From NCBI RefSeq assembly GCF_043290135.1, contig NC_134701.1, forward strand, positions 102,460,702-102,524,701: a stretch of 64,000 nucleotides of DNA, in the 5' to 3' direction. Positions 1 to 10,984 of the stretch are shown here, in pieces. How positions within the stretch are numbered: position 1 is the stretch's first letter; each line of letters begins with the position of its first letter. This DNA comes from Rhipicephalus microplus. Lineage: Eukaryota > Arthropoda > Arachnida > Ixodida > Ixodidae. The notes under the pieces were generated by a model. That model worked only from the letters and a program-made list of their open reading frames with translations. It had not been told where the DNA came from and made no database searches. The translations under genes and the position numbers were made by a program.

Positions 1-996
1 TGTCTGCAGGCTAGTCGGTCGGGGAAAATAGCTGGCTGCCGGTGCAGAAGTACGTACAGCTTCCGTATACGTTAGCAGAGGAGCTTCGGTTGGAGGTTGC
101 GCTAATGGTCGTACCAGCTGCCGCACCTCTTCACGGACAATGTCTGTCAGAGCAGCCACTTGAGGCTGTGAACGCACTGCGTGAAGCTTTTGCAGCTCGT
201 CGTGTACAATGCTACGGACTAGCTCAGCAAGGTCTCTCACGCTCGTGACATCGGGTGTTACGAAGGGTGCTGACAGACATGCAAGGTTGTCGGACCGTTC
301 ATACTGCGAAGACCGCTGTCTTAGCATTCGCTCTATGATCGTAGCTTCACGGAGGAATTCTGCCATGGTAGCTGGTGGGTTTCGCACAAGTCCTGCAAAC
401 AGCTGCTCCTTGACACCCCGCATCAGAATGCGTACCTTTTTGTCTTCCGTCATTGCAGAATCTGCTCGACGGAACAGACGAGACATTTCCTCAACGAACA
501 TGGCCACGCTTTCATTGGGTCTTTGATTGCGAGAATTGAGGAGACGTTCGGCTTGTTCTTTCCAGTCGGCGCTACCATACGTGTTCCGCAGCTGAGTGCA
601 AAACACCGGCCAGGTTGTCAGGGCGGCCTCGTGATTCTCGAACTAAATACGCGCCGAATTCTCCAGGTAAAAATAGACATACCGCAGTTTCCGGTGCTCG
701 TCCCACTCGTGGATGACGGCGACTCGATCGTATTCGTCCAGCCAGTCTTCAACGTCTTCGTAGGGCTCCCCATGGAAGGGCTTTGGCATTCGAGAGGTTG
801 GTAGCCATGGTGCTGGCGGAGTTGCGGTCGGTTCAGTCTGGCTTCCAGTTGTCGCATATGAAATAGTTCTGGAGCGTTCCGGAAGAGGGCTGAATTGGGG
901 TGGTAGGCCTAGTTGCCGCTGACTACGTCGAAGATTGGCTGTTTCTACTAAGGCGTCGATGTTGGGCCCGAGATTTTCCTCGTGGGAACAGTGCAT
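1..996 (-). pseudogene. gag: Gag of a Ty3/Gypsy element (copy 1b), N-terminal part, cut by window edge
   Basis: Minus-strand frame running from an ATG at 996 to the left edge. It encodes a Gypsy-type capsid protein that would package element RNA in the cytoplasm. The N-terminal third shows the capsid signature of arthropod Gypsy Gags (WLDEYDRVA, then YVYFYLENSAR). After an in-frame TAG at 643-645 the same frame continues with capsid-like sequence (QRPNESVAMFVEEM, then MRGVKEQLFAGLVRNPP) to position 2. A single nonsense codon therefore breaks an otherwise continuous frame. The frame starts just downstream of the primer-binding site and the LTR at 1023-1519. The zinc knuckle and Pol would lie beyond the window. 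It is homologous to the Gag at 11604-12716. Confidence 0.85.
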
Positions 997-1005
997 AGAC
1001 TATTA

Positions 1006-1021
1006 CCCAGCACCTCCACCA
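1006..1021 (-). promoter_or_regulatory. Primer-binding site of Gypsy copy 1b
   Basis: On the minus strand TGGTGGAGGTGCTGGG begins one base after the LTR end. The leading TGG is expected for a tRNA 3'-CCA primer. The same core (TGGTGGAGGTGCTG) follows the LTR of the element at 59162-60332, so it is conserved between two Gypsy families here. The priming tRNA is not identified. Confidence 0.55.
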
Positions 1022-1022
1022 G

Positions 1023-1288
1023 TGTCAAGTTACAACGTAACTGTAAGCTGCAGATAATGGCACACAAGTACGTCAAACTGATTCGCACAACGGCAGTATG
1101 ATGATGATGATGATGATGATGAACCCTCGGCTTTGCTGGCACTCGACCACAAGGAGGGATCGGCCAAGAACCGGGCCGATGACTATTGTTTTTCTCTGCA
1201 CGCGCATCTTTGTCCTCTTCTGAACAGCGGCACATACAAGCATGCCAGCATCTGTGTAAATAATACTTGTAGAACTTGTACTAGTGGC

Positions 1289-1339
<51 letters not shown>

Positions 1340-1519
1340 TGGAACATATTGCCTTGGGTGTGAGAGAATGAATGGAATAAATATATTTACAAAATATGCA
1401 GGGAGAGTCAGAGGCAGCTGCAGCCAAGATGAAGGCCAACAGGAACAACAACACGAGCACGGTCGCTTTCATCGTCTTCGTCGTCTATGATGCTCTTTCG
1501 TTGCCGATGTCGTGTAACA
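1023..1519 (-). repeat. LTR (497 bp) shared by two tandem Gypsy copies
   Basis: On the minus strand the segment starts TGTTACACGAC and ends CTTGACA, giving the canonical TG...CA ends. A polypurine stretch (rc of 1520-1533, six consecutive G) lies immediately upstream and a TGG primer-binding site immediately downstream. It serves both as 3' LTR of the Pol copy at 1408-5831 and as 5' LTR of the Gag at 1-996. It contains an (ATG)n run at 1098-1121 and a (TA)n microsatellite at about 1290-1338. The integrase reading frame runs a short way into the LTR. Confidence 0.7.
1290..1338. repeat. (TA)n microsatellite
   Basis: About 24 uninterrupted TA units inside the LTR. Open frames coding poly-Tyr-Ile here are artefacts of the repeat. 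Confidence 0.95.
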
Positions 1520-2860
1520 TATAACCCCCCGGCGCTGGCAGCGCCGTCTCGGCGCCTAAAGGAGAGTAGGATCAAATGCGTACGAGTAGGGTTTGAGGCG
1601 GGTAACGTGGATGTTGTCAGTAGCGGGTGCGGACGACGACGACTGTCAAACGGAGTAATCTCGTATGTGACCTCGGTAAGCCGGCGTAAAACCTTGTAAG
1701 GCCCCGAGTAGCGAGACAGGAGCTTCGAAGAGAGGCCAATGTGGCGGCATGGTGTCCAGAGGAGGACCAATGAACCTGGAGAGTAGAAAACTACTCTGTG
1801 ATAGCTATCGTAGCGGGCCTTCTGAGAGAGCTGCGTGCCAAGAAGACGTTCCCGTGCTATTTGGCGGGCCACTTGAACCCGAGCAGTGGCATCCCGGGCG
1901 TACTCTGTCATCGTTGCGTAGTTGATGGGAGAAGAGTCTTGAAGGGTAACGTTGGATTGCGGCCGAACAATAAATAGAAGGGGGAGAAGCCAGCGGTGTC
2001 GTGGCGTGACGAATTGTACGCGAATGTCACATAAGGCAAAGTACTATCCCAATCAAGGTGATCTTTGGAAACGTACATGGAGAGCATTGTGGTCAATGTT
2101 CTATTTAGGCGCACGGTAAGACCATTTGTTTGTGGGTGATAGGCTGTAGTGAGCTTGTGACGCGTCGAACACGAGCGAAGGATGTCACTTACTAATTTTG
2201 AAAGAAATGAGCGACCACGAACAGTCAGCAGCTGTCGAGGAACGCCATTGTGAAGAATTACGTCATGAAGCAAGAAGTCCGCGACGTCAGTGGCACAGCT
2301 TGTCGGTAGCACTCAAGTGATAGCGTATCTAGTGGCGTAATTAGTAGCTACGGCTATCCACTTGTTTCCAGTGAGAGAAGTAGGAAATGGTCCAACGAGA
2401 TCAAGACCGCCGCGGTAGAACGGAATGGTATGCCTATTGGTTGTAGCGGACCAGCTGATGGCAAGGTAGAATGTTTGGAGCGCTGGCAGGACTCACATGC
2501 AGCAACGTATCGGCGCACAGAACGGTAAATGCCTGGCCAGAAGAATCTACGCCGCACACGATCGTACGTGCGCGTGACCCCGAGATATCCCGCGGTTGGG
2601 GCGTCGTGAAGCTGTTCAAGTACAGCGGAACGAAGTGTCGCAGGAACAACGAGTAGTAGCTCTGGTCCCTCGGCGCTGGTGTTGCGTCGGCAAAGAATGT
2701 CATCGCGTAGAACGAACAAGTGTAGCGACTGGTCTACGTGAGGCAAACGTAGACTCTCCATGATAGACCGCAAGTGGACATCGCTGAGCTGTTTCGTGCG
2801 TATGTTGGCGAAAGCCGACATGGCGAAGACACAAGAGTCAGAATCTTGTGCTGAAAAGTC
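1408..2860 (-). pseudogene. pol: Integrase domain of Gypsy copy 1a
   Basis: The integrase inserts element cDNA into the host genome. The zinc domain lies near 2470-2700 (ending ACESCQRSK) and has Tyr where the second zinc-binding His is expected (DAPTAGYLG). The core spans about 1908-2420 across a frameshift near 2405. The first catalytic Asp is present (GLDLVGPF in the shifted frame). The second Asp is Val (LLTVRGRSF, codon 2220-2222) and the catalytic Glu is Val (NGLTVRLN, codon 2112-2114), with the usual 35-residue spacing kept. The C-terminal region (PGSLVLLWTPCR, LSRYSGPYKVLRRL) is in yet another frame at 1408-1911. Enzymatically dead as it stands. Confidence 0.85.
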
Positions 2861-4140
2861 AGGTGGGTCCACGGGCTGACGGGATAGACAGTCAGCATCC
2901 TGGTGCATTAAACTAGATTTGTATGCCACGTCGCAGCTGTATTCTTGTAGTATCAAGGCCCAACGACCTTGTCGTCCAGTTGGATCTTTAAGGGACGACA
3001 GCCAGCACAAGGCATGATGATCTGTAATTATCGAAAAGGTGCAGCCAAACAAGTACGGTCGAAATTTTCCGACTGCCCAGACTAGTGCGAGGCACTCACG
3101 CTCTGTAATGAAAAACTTGCTCCCCGAAAGAGAAAGGAGGCGACTGACATAAGCAATGACGCGATCCTGCCCTCGTTGCCACTGGGCGAAAACAGCACCA
3201 ACTCCATGTCCGCTGGCATCGGTACGAACTTCAGTATGGGCTGACGGGTAGAAATGGGCTAAGTAGGGTGGGGAAGTAAGTAATGCTTTGAGGGTGCTGA
3301 AGGCAGCTGCTTGGTCAGTACCCCAATAAAAAGGCATGTCCTTCTTCAATAGCTCCGTAAGTGGTCGGGCAATGCCAGCAAAATTCTTCACGAAACGTCG
3401 AAAGTAAGAACAAAGGCAAATAAAACTCCGTACATCTTTTGTGGAACGTGGTATGGAAAAATCTTTGACAACTAGACTTTTGTCAGGATCAGGCTGCACG
3501 CCTCGAGCACTGAAAAGGTGGCCCAACACAGTCATTTCCCGATGGCGAAAGCGACATTTGGAAGAGTTGAGCTGAAGTCCTGCTGTCCGGAAAACCTTAA
3601 GAACAGCCGTTAGGCGGCTAAGGTGGCTTTCGAATGTAGGTGAAGATACGATGACGTCATCGAGATAGCACAGGCACGTGGTTCATTTTTATCCACGCAG
3701 GAGAGCGTTCATCATCCTTTCAAATGTAGCTGGCGCATTATACAATCGGAATGGCATAACCTTGAACTGGAAAAGTCCATCCGGTGTGATGAATGCGGTT
3801 TTCTCATGGCCTCGATGATCGACAGAAATCTGCCAGTATCCTGATTGCAAGTAGATTGATGAAAAGTAGGCAGACCTATTCAGGCAGTCGAGAGCATCGT
3901 CAATCCGCGGCAGTGGATACACGTCCTTACGTGTTACTTTATTTAGGTGACGGTAGTCTACGCAGAAGCGCCAGCTGCCATCCTTCTTCTTGACTAGCAC
4001 GAAAGGCGATGCTTATAGACGGCAGCAAGGTTCGATGACGTCTTTTGTGAGCATTTCTTCAATTTCGTGCTGGATAACCTGTCGCTCAGCATTAGACACG
4101 CGATAAGGACGTCGTCGGATGGGGCTGGCGTCTCCAGTGT
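2860..4140 (-). pseudogene. pol: Reverse transcriptase and RNase H of Gypsy copy 1a
   Basis: The reverse transcriptase palm is visible as VKKKDGSWRFCVDYRHLN, SSIYLQSGYWQI, FITPDG and CYLDDVI. The YLDD codons are at 3656-3667. The motif A Asp is replaced by Tyr (codon 3851-3853). In-frame stops occur at 3687-3689, just before YLDD, and upstream near 4015. The RNase H domain follows (EVRTDASGHGVGAV, ITERECLALVWAV, ITDHHALCW, DADCLSRQP) with its acidic residues retained, within the long frame 2354-3535. Family membership is certain; the copy is inactive. Confidence 0.88.
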
Positions 4141-4769
4141 TAATCCTATCAGTTACAAAAGATGTCTGACACAAAGGGGGGTCATCAAAATCAAAATGTC
4201 GCGGTAGGATTTCAGCTGGTGCCGGATGTCAGCTGTCTGTTCTGGAAGAAGGTCCGGAGCGATCATCTTGTCGAAGGTGGCATCCGTTGCGCTCTTCGAG
4301 GATGAGAACGAAGCAGAGGACGAGGAAGATTCGGCAACGAGCGCCGAAATGGCAGCATCTATAGAAGAAACTTTTGCCAAAGTCATACCATCTGGGATAC
4401 CTTGAGCGCAGCAGCTGAAGTTTAGGATCGGAAGAGATGCTGTATTTCCCGTGACTCTCAAAAGTGTGTGAAGCACGGCAACATTTTTGGCCAGCAGAAC
4501 GTCAGCAATAGGTCTCAACATGTAGTCACCATTGGGAACAGGAGGAACAGATCTCAGGTTCACGTAAGTAACGGCTTGAGGCGAACGTGATCAGTAGAAC
4601 ACAGACGTGGTTGAGCTGGTGTTGGGTCACCATGGTAACACGGTAAATCAAGTTGAAGCATGCCAGTTTCACAATCATTGATGGCAGAGTGGGAGGATCA
4701 AAAGTCCATGCTGAGGGTAAGTTCATGGGAACATTTCTAGAGCACAACAGTTAGCACTGTCGTGGAGCG

Positions 4770-5040
4770 ATCAGCCACACTTATACGCGCGGAGCTCATT
4801 CCAAGCACTGAAAACGTCCCGCCGTCGGCGACCTAGATGAGTGGCACAGTGGGTGGCGTTAAAACTTTCCTAAGGCGGCAATGAAGTTCTGAATTCATCA
4901 CTGATATGTGAGTCCCTGTGTCCACAAGTGCAACAACGTGTATGTAATCTACTTCAACGTCAATAAGGTTGCGTCGAGTCGGCAGCATAGTCAGAGGATT
5001 TAGCGGGTAAGAGGCCGATGCAGCACCACCTCCGGGAGCT
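4770..5040 (-). pseudogene. pol: Aspartic protease region of Gypsy copy 1a
   Basis: Minus-strand translation gives a retropepsin active site, HVVALVDTGTHISVM, with the DTG codons at 4914-4922. The protease would process Gag-Pol. The flanking coding is broken; 4153-4747 holds the remaining linker to the reverse transcriptase in other frames, including a Ser-rich stretch near 4280-4330. Confidence 0.7.
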
Positions 5041-5047
5041 GAATTAC

Positions 5048-5831
5048 CTAGTTTTCCCGCGGCAGGTGGTCAGTCAGCGACGTTGGTCGGCGAAATTGGG
5101 GCGAGCGAGACGACGGGCGACGGGAGAGTGGTGAACGGGACTGGTGAGCATGCGGAGAGGGAGAGCGACGGCGATATGGCAGCATAGAAGGAACGTCTTC
5201 ACTGGTGGCCTGATGTGACTCCCGGTAAGTTTGAAAGAGTCCGTCATCCCTCTCTGGCCGATGGTTGTACCCATAGGATGCCTGATGCCAATACCACCGA
5301 GTGTTACAATGGCGGACCCACGTGTCCGATACGGTGGCCGTTGAAACAAATCTGGCGATCTTCAGCAGTCCTCCACTCGGCTGGATTGCGAAGGCGCGCC
5401 GCAAGGTTTTGGCTTTGGGCATACGAAACAGGAGGTTGATGACGGTCGTTCGGCTGAGAGGGAGCTGTAATGCACTCGGAGGCCAGTCCAGCATTGGAAA
5501 GCTCTTGTCGCACAATGGCATGTACCAGTGGCACCATCTGAGTGCTAGAGTCACAGGCATGGGAGCACGTGGACGCAGGAGACAAAGCTTCAAGTTGACG
5601 TCTGATGATTTTGGTCACGTGCTGTGCAGTTAACGGCATCTGTAGTGCAGGCCCCTCTTCGCACGACCAGGTTGCTGCAGTGTTTGGTAGTCGAGTGAAA
5701 TTATGGGTGATACGTAGACATTTCACGGCCTCAAAACACTGGCACTTCTTGGTGATGGCATCGACCGTGTTGCAGTCCTTGCATAAGAGAAGGTTGAGTG
5801 CATCATCTGCAATGCAACAGGACGAGTGCAA
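5048..5831 (-). pseudogene. gag: Gag C-terminal half of Gypsy copy 1a with damaged zinc knuckle
   Basis: Two overlapping minus frames (5304-5831 and 5048-5593) together give the C-terminal half of Gag. A zinc knuckle is recognisable near 5298-5356 as ICFNGHRIGHVG, in which one expected Cys is Gly. A one-base frameshift follows directly. The tail is rich in Arg, Ser and Pro (RRRSPSPHAHQSRSPLSRRP) and ends at 5048, typical of this Gag family. The capsid half is missing. Confidence 0.75.
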
Positions 5832-5859
5832 GTATCAAACTATCACTTTTGTAACTTCT

Positions 5860-6480
5860 TTTTGTGTGAGTGGCGTGCCTCCTTCAAAAAAGCGGCTGCT
5901 GCAGTGGTTGTAGTGAACTTCGGGCTTTCTAACCTGCGGGTAGATCACAGTAGGCAAAACTACTGATATTGCTAAAAAGCCCTTGCCCATTCACACGCGT
6001 GGGGCGAAAATCTTTGAAGTTGGCCCTTAGACCTTGCCGCGCCATCTTACTACTTATAAGAAAAGCACGCTGATGCCAATGAGCTCTGAGTACCGCCATT
6101 AAAAAAACGTTTATATTAATGTCTTGCCGCTAGTCTGCTGAAAAATGTGCTCTTTGAGACGAAGTCGTTTCGCACCACACGTTCAAGACCAGGTCACAAT
6201 ATACCTTTGACTTGCAGTGCGTCATTGTTTTTATCTAACAATTTCGCTTGCTGTGAATTTGTTTTAGAATACCATATTCGGAAACAAAATACGCCAGTGG
6301 AGCTGTCGTAGACCCCGTCATAACATACTTTCTTGTTAAGGAAACGTTTTCACTGAGGCAGCCTGTCGAATATCTACAACGACAAAGCCGTCCGTCAAAC
6401 TTGGCACCATAGGTGCAATCCCGTGCATCACTCAGTCGCCGAACATGTATCATTTTTTATATATATGAAATGCGAAGTAT
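5860..6480. repeat. Segmental block D, first copy, proximal part
   Basis: Clearly related to 45490-46090 in the same orientation. Shared words include TGCCTCCTTCAAAAAA at the start, GAGTACCGCC and GACGGGGT. Similarity is moderate, so the duplication is old. On the minus strand both copies contain a short open frame (6235-6453 and 45780-46073) with shared residues (FDGxLCR, GCLS, VMTG). This could be a decayed exon or a by-product of DNA similarity. No other gene is visible. Confidence 0.7.
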
Positions 6481-6679
6481 TTCTTAGCAAACTTCGGCGA
6501 CTTTGAGCGTATCTATCTTTTTATCTATCTATGTATCTAGCCACCTACGACTTTTAGCTCTCCTCGCCCTTTCGGTAATGGTATCGATATCTAACTTGGA
6601 TACCTAACATGACTGTAAGAAGAAGATAATTAAATAGTCATAACAAGAAAGTTAGGATATTTATGTCATGAATGTCATG

Positions 6680-7945
6680 ATTTACAGTTCATGATCCTGC
6701 AGCTCTTGCGGTGGTTTCGTTCGCATGTCATGTTGCAAAACTGGTATGGTATGGCATGATTGCATGACGAACACAAGCGACAAACCCTAACATGAAAAGC
6801 ATGGCATGTGTGTCATATAACAACATGACTGCATGCCACACTCATGATGCACTCGTGGCCGTTTCGCTAGCGTCGCATATATCAAATTTGGTATTACAGG
6901 ATGACGAGTGTATATGACTGGTGCAAACATGGTAATCATGAGATGCGTGTCATGTAAAAACATGTCTACATGCCACGCTCATGATGCACTGACGGCTGTT
7001 TCGCTAGCTTCACTTATGCCAAATTTGGTTTCACGGGTCGTGAATGGACAAAGCCGGTATGATACTGGTGCAAACATGATAAACATAACATGCGTGTCAT
7101 GTAACAACATGACTACGTGCCACGCTCATGATGCACTCGCGGCCGTTTCGCTAGCTTCTCATATACGCAGTTTGGTATTATGTGACGCCAATGGATGACA
7201 AAGGTGGGTGACTGTGCAAACATGATAATCATGAGATGCGTGTCATGTGAGAACGTGACTACATGCAACAGTCAAGGCTCCAATATGTTTTGACGTGACG
7301 CGGTGCCCGTGCTCACTGGCGTTCATTTCGTCGCGTCATGCCGGTGTTGCCACGCCAGGCGGCGGTCCTCCCACATACTCGCAGCCGCGCGCCACACTGC
7401 GTTGCTTTGACGCATGCGCGTTTCAGCGCTTCCGGCGTCCCTCCATCAAGAAAAAAGGGAGACGCAGAGCTGTCTGGGTAACGCAGTGCCGCGAAATGTA
7501 GCATGTCGCATTTCGCGCCGGTTACCGTCGCGCCGCGCCGACGGACACTGGTAGCGCCTGGCGTCAGACTATAGGGTGCTCGCGTTTTGCTGACGTAGCG
7601 TCGCTGTCCCCAGCGTGCGCTCCAGTCAACGCTACAGTGAAGTATGTTGGGCTTATGATAATGCACTCGCGGCCGTTTTGCTAGCTCCACATATACCAAA
7701 TTTGCTGTTACGTGACGTCAATGGGTGACGAGATATATGACTAGTGCTAATATGATAATCATGTTATGCGTGTCGTGTAAGAACATGACAACACACCACG
7801 CTCATAGCGTACTCGCGGCCGTTTCACTAGCTCCACATATACTAAATTCGGTATTACATGACATGAATAGATGACGAAGGTGAACAACACATCCAAACAT
7901 GATAACCATGACACGGTACTCATGTACGGCATCATTTAGCTCCAC
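6680..7945. repeat. Satellite-like array, about 138-148 bp period
   Basis: Successive units share GATGCACTCGCGGCCGTTTC, CTAGC, CAAATTTGG, GCAAACATGATAATCATGAG and GTGTCATGTAA. Unit starts at 6845, 6983, 7130, 7657 and 7805 give periods of 138, 147 and 148 bp, apart from the interruption at 7274-7655. A more diverged unit lies at about 6680-6840. The open frames here are repeat artefacts. The array has no counterpart in the D-block copy at 45-49 kb, so it arrived after that duplication. Confidence 0.85.
7274..7655. mobile_element. MITE-like GC-rich element inside the satellite
   Basis: A 382-bp GC-rich segment that splits the satellite array. Its ends are imperfect inverted repeats: AAGGCTCCAATATG at the left and, read inward from the right, TAAGCCCAACATAC. 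The satellite resumes directly after it. It has no credible coding frame. A small non-autonomous DNA transposon fits best; no clean target-site duplication could be fixed. Confidence 0.5.
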
Positions 7946-7949
7946 CTCG

Positions 7950-10490
7950 TAACGTTGTGCTAATTTAAAGCGACAAATTAACATTTCTCATTCGTGCTTC
8001 GCATATCATTGATTCCCTCTGTACGTGGGATCTGAAATTTTTTCATCAACTTTTCGTGAAACTGCAGAATTAAACACACATTGACATAACACACTAATCG
8101 GAGCCTCACAATTTGAACGTTCCTGCCACCCCGGTGAAGTTTTTGAATTAATCTCCTTATCACATCAACCACTATAAATGTGCGTGGAAAAATAATGTGG
8201 GGATTGACAACTGTTTTGAATAGTTTGAAAAACGTAGTGTTCTCACGAGCTGCGAACCTGAGAATACAAGAAAGAATTCATTAGAGTTGTAGTGTCCTTA
8301 AGCATATTACATGTAAATATTCAGTGCGCGAACCATAACTTTTCAGGTACTTGAACCTAATGATAGCTATAAAATTATTCTTTCATTCAGCAATGTTTTC
8401 TTTCACTCTCCATGCACGAAATATAGAGGCGACAGCAATTTCGAGAGTTTGTAGGCAGATACTTTTATTGCGAAAGCAACGATATCGACATTCTCGACTG
8501 AATTTCGCCGCGGGCGTCGGTGCCTATGTCAATCACCGTATATGTACACGTATCTATAAATATGAAAATACAAGAAAGGAAATAATACAGAACAAAGACT
8601 CCTGACAGCGGCATCTAACGCGGGACATGCGCATTGTGAATGCGAGGCATTAATCACTGAGGCCCTGAGGGGTAGCTTTTTGAAAGTTTAAATGGCAAGC
8701 TATTTATAACTACCACTTACCGCTGTTGGCGGGCATTACGGGGGTGAAATATCGTGTTTTGAGCATTATCATCAATATGACGCACTGAGCGTGTGGCGGA
8801 TCTCTATCTCTCACACATACTTTGGCCCGTGGAGAGGAAGGGCAGGAGTGGACGATCTCGCGGGCACCCTCTTCTCCCGTTGGACAGAATCATACGTCTT
8901 GGCTGGCGTTGGGCTTGACTGGAACGATTCTCTCGTAATTATGGGGCGCACAAAGGTCCCTGCAATTGTTGCACGGCCTCCGTTTGCAAAATGGAGAAAA
9001 AGGGTGCGCTTTTCAGACACAGTGACGTAACAACGTAGACGCTTATTGGCGTTAACCTGTGTACCTGTGAGTACGTTCCGTGCGTCATTTGTGCGTGAAA
9101 AATGCGGGGCACGTTTCGATCTGCTCGCTAATCTGCGCGTGACTTTCCAAGTTGTTTTTGTCAGGTTCATTACTCACCTTTGCGGCAAATCTGTGAGAAT
9201 TTCGCAAGAATATTATTATAAGTTTATTGACGTAGTAGAACATCATGCCACTGCTACTTCTGAGTGCTCGTGAACTATAACCTATCGACATCTTGGTCAT
9301 TTGTTCACTCGTACGTGTTATTTTACAGACATTATTTGGCCAGGTGTTAAAAGGGAAACTAACTTAATATATCGATTTGTTTCCCTTTTACGAGCTAGTT
9401 TACTGCTGCGATTGGGTTCTTATCTCTAACAACCTAGTGATGAGGAGAAATAAAAACACGCAGGAGTGGTGTAATGAATCGCACCTATACAGCGCTTCTC
9501 AATTTTCTGCTTTCCATTACTCCCGATGCTATGTTAGCAATAACCATGTCTACCACTCTAGTAAAATTTATGCATATACAGCTTACATAAAAGTGTCGTC
9601 TTGCAACACACTTTACAAGTTCAGGTAACGCTATCATGTTGAGAGAGAACACCTCCTTTTATATTGCTCGACGTGGTGTGCCACGTAAAAACAGTCCTGG
9701 ACAGGGCGCCCGTATTCTTGCATCACTGAACTCAGGGTTGCGAGATGTTCCCGTCCATTGGCAGATTACGACGACTCCCGGTGTCAATGACCACACTTTA
9801 GACTGAGGAAGTGACTGGTTGCAAGCAGAGCCATCAAAATACCTTCTGAATTGTAAATGTAACCGGGATGCGTGCACTTTAGGCAAAGTAGTGGAAATTA
9901 AAACCTCGCCAACTTGGCTGTTCTACCGGATGTTTCGTTCAGAGTAACAGACATTGTGACATTGTTTTTACCAACATCGTTTATTTGTTCACTTCACTTT
10001 GAGCACGAAAATTATTTCTTCCATAGTAGTAAATTAGTCTTTCAGAATAACAAAATCAGTGCGCTTTCTCTAAGATGATGTTGGATGAGCGAGAAACGCC
10101 CAAAAAGAAAGTTGGCTGGCGACACCACCTCCAAGTTCTCAAACGAGTCGCCAAGACGTTCTAAATTTTGGCACGTCTGCTTTATGTTACAGAGTTTGTA
10201 ATCAGTTTAAATAAGGTGCGCTCGCACATAAGCTTTTCAGGGCTTCACAGACGTAGAATACGAAGTTTTAGAAAAGTTTGTTGAGCCAATGCAGCCAAAC
10301 TACAAAAGATACAATCTGATTTACTTGAACTCACGCGTGAAGATTTCATTATGAAACATGAAAGCAAAATTATCACTTCAATTTTCTCCTGTGGTTGTGA
10401 GCATACTGAAAAAATAGAGCTTTATTCTGGGTACAAAAAAGTTTATTGGCGATAAACCACAGCCCAACTTCATTTTTGGCTGCTGCAGTC
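7950..10490. repeat. Segmental block D, first copy, distal part
   Basis: Matches 46100-48990 in order and orientation. Landmarks: GAGAATACAAGAAA (8266 and 46310), CTTGGTCATT (9291 and 46620), ACACGCA-GAGTGGTGTA (9457 and 46790), GACAGGGCGCC (9699 and 47257), CCTCGCCAACT (9904 and 47464) and CATCTGATTTACTT-like words (10312 and 48820). Insertions differ between the copies: the composite repeat at 8450-9205 is only here and the SINE at 47010-47210 only in the other. No intact gene is seen. Confidence 0.8.
8450..9205 (+). repeat. Composite interspersed repeat, copy 1
   Basis: About 755 bp absent from the matching place in the other D block (near 46510-46540). The left part holds, on the minus strand, a tRNA-like head (GTGATTAATGCCTCGCATTC); the right part carries GGAACGATTCTCTCGTAATT and GTACCTGTGAGTACGTTCCG. 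The whole unit recurs in reverse orientation at 30845-31600, also inside a segmental block. No coding frame is believed. Confidence 0.6.
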
Positions 10491-10499
10491 AACACCACC

Positions 10500-10984
10500 T
10501 AAATACTCAAGACTTCACTACGCCGCCGTGACGTCACGGAGGTGAGATCAGCGTGACAGTCAGCATCTCACCTCGCCGGAATGGTATAGAGTTCGCTACC
10601 TGTCTTTTCGCATGCAAACAGTCCTTGAATTTGAATTTGCACTCAAAATAGGTCCTTTCTTACGCAATAGGTTTTGAACGTAACATATTTCAATAATGTT
10701 GCCTTCTTTCTGAGGCGCAAAAGGAGGTTCCATGGACCAGTAGCTCTCGGCATGCAAGCCCACCATCCCGTTTCTTTTTTCTCAGAAATTTATCTAAACA
10801 AGCCTGAGCTTTTTTTGGTCTCTCCTGACAACCGTTACCTTTGAAAACTTATTAAACACACGTATGCTGCTTTTATACTTCGACATTGAATGCAGAAAGT
10901 ATATTAAACTTGACTAATGCAGCAATTTCTATTAAGACAATGAAAATGCAAGCGAAAGTCAGATTTTTTATTCATTCATTTTTT
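10500..10984. other. Non-coding spacer with palindromic TGACGTCA
   Basis: No gene seen. It contains a TGACGTCA palindrome at 10529-10536 followed by a small hairpin (GGTGAGAT and ATCTCACC about 16 bases apart). The site matches a CRE core, but nothing shows that it is used. Confidence 0.4.

Larger units (their letters stand above)
1023..5860 (-). mobile_element. Degenerate Ty3/Gypsy LTR retrotransposon (copy 1a), 5'-truncated
   Basis: Minus-strand order is Gag C-terminus, protease, reverse transcriptase, RNase H, integrase and 3' LTR, which is the Ty3/Gypsy order. The 5' LTR and the N-terminal half of Gag are missing: homology to Gag ends near 5831-5860, where the D-block sequence begins. 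Pol is spread over three frames with several stops, and several catalytic residues are changed, so the copy is not autonomous. Confidence 0.88.

Noticed and set aside
1284..1490. Open frames through the (TA)n run
   Set aside because: Poly-Tyr/Ile coding is a microsatellite artefact inside an LTR.
6908..7198. 96-codon plus-strand frame
   Set aside because: It spans two satellite monomers and repeats the same residues with the repeat period.
6680..7945. CRISPR-like regular repeats
   Set aside because: Units are long, contiguous and diverged with no unique spacers, so this is a satellite. The genome is also clearly eukaryotic.
10529..10536. CRE-like TGACGTCA site as a promoter element
   Set aside because: There is no gene start nearby; an 8-base palindrome alone is weak evidence.
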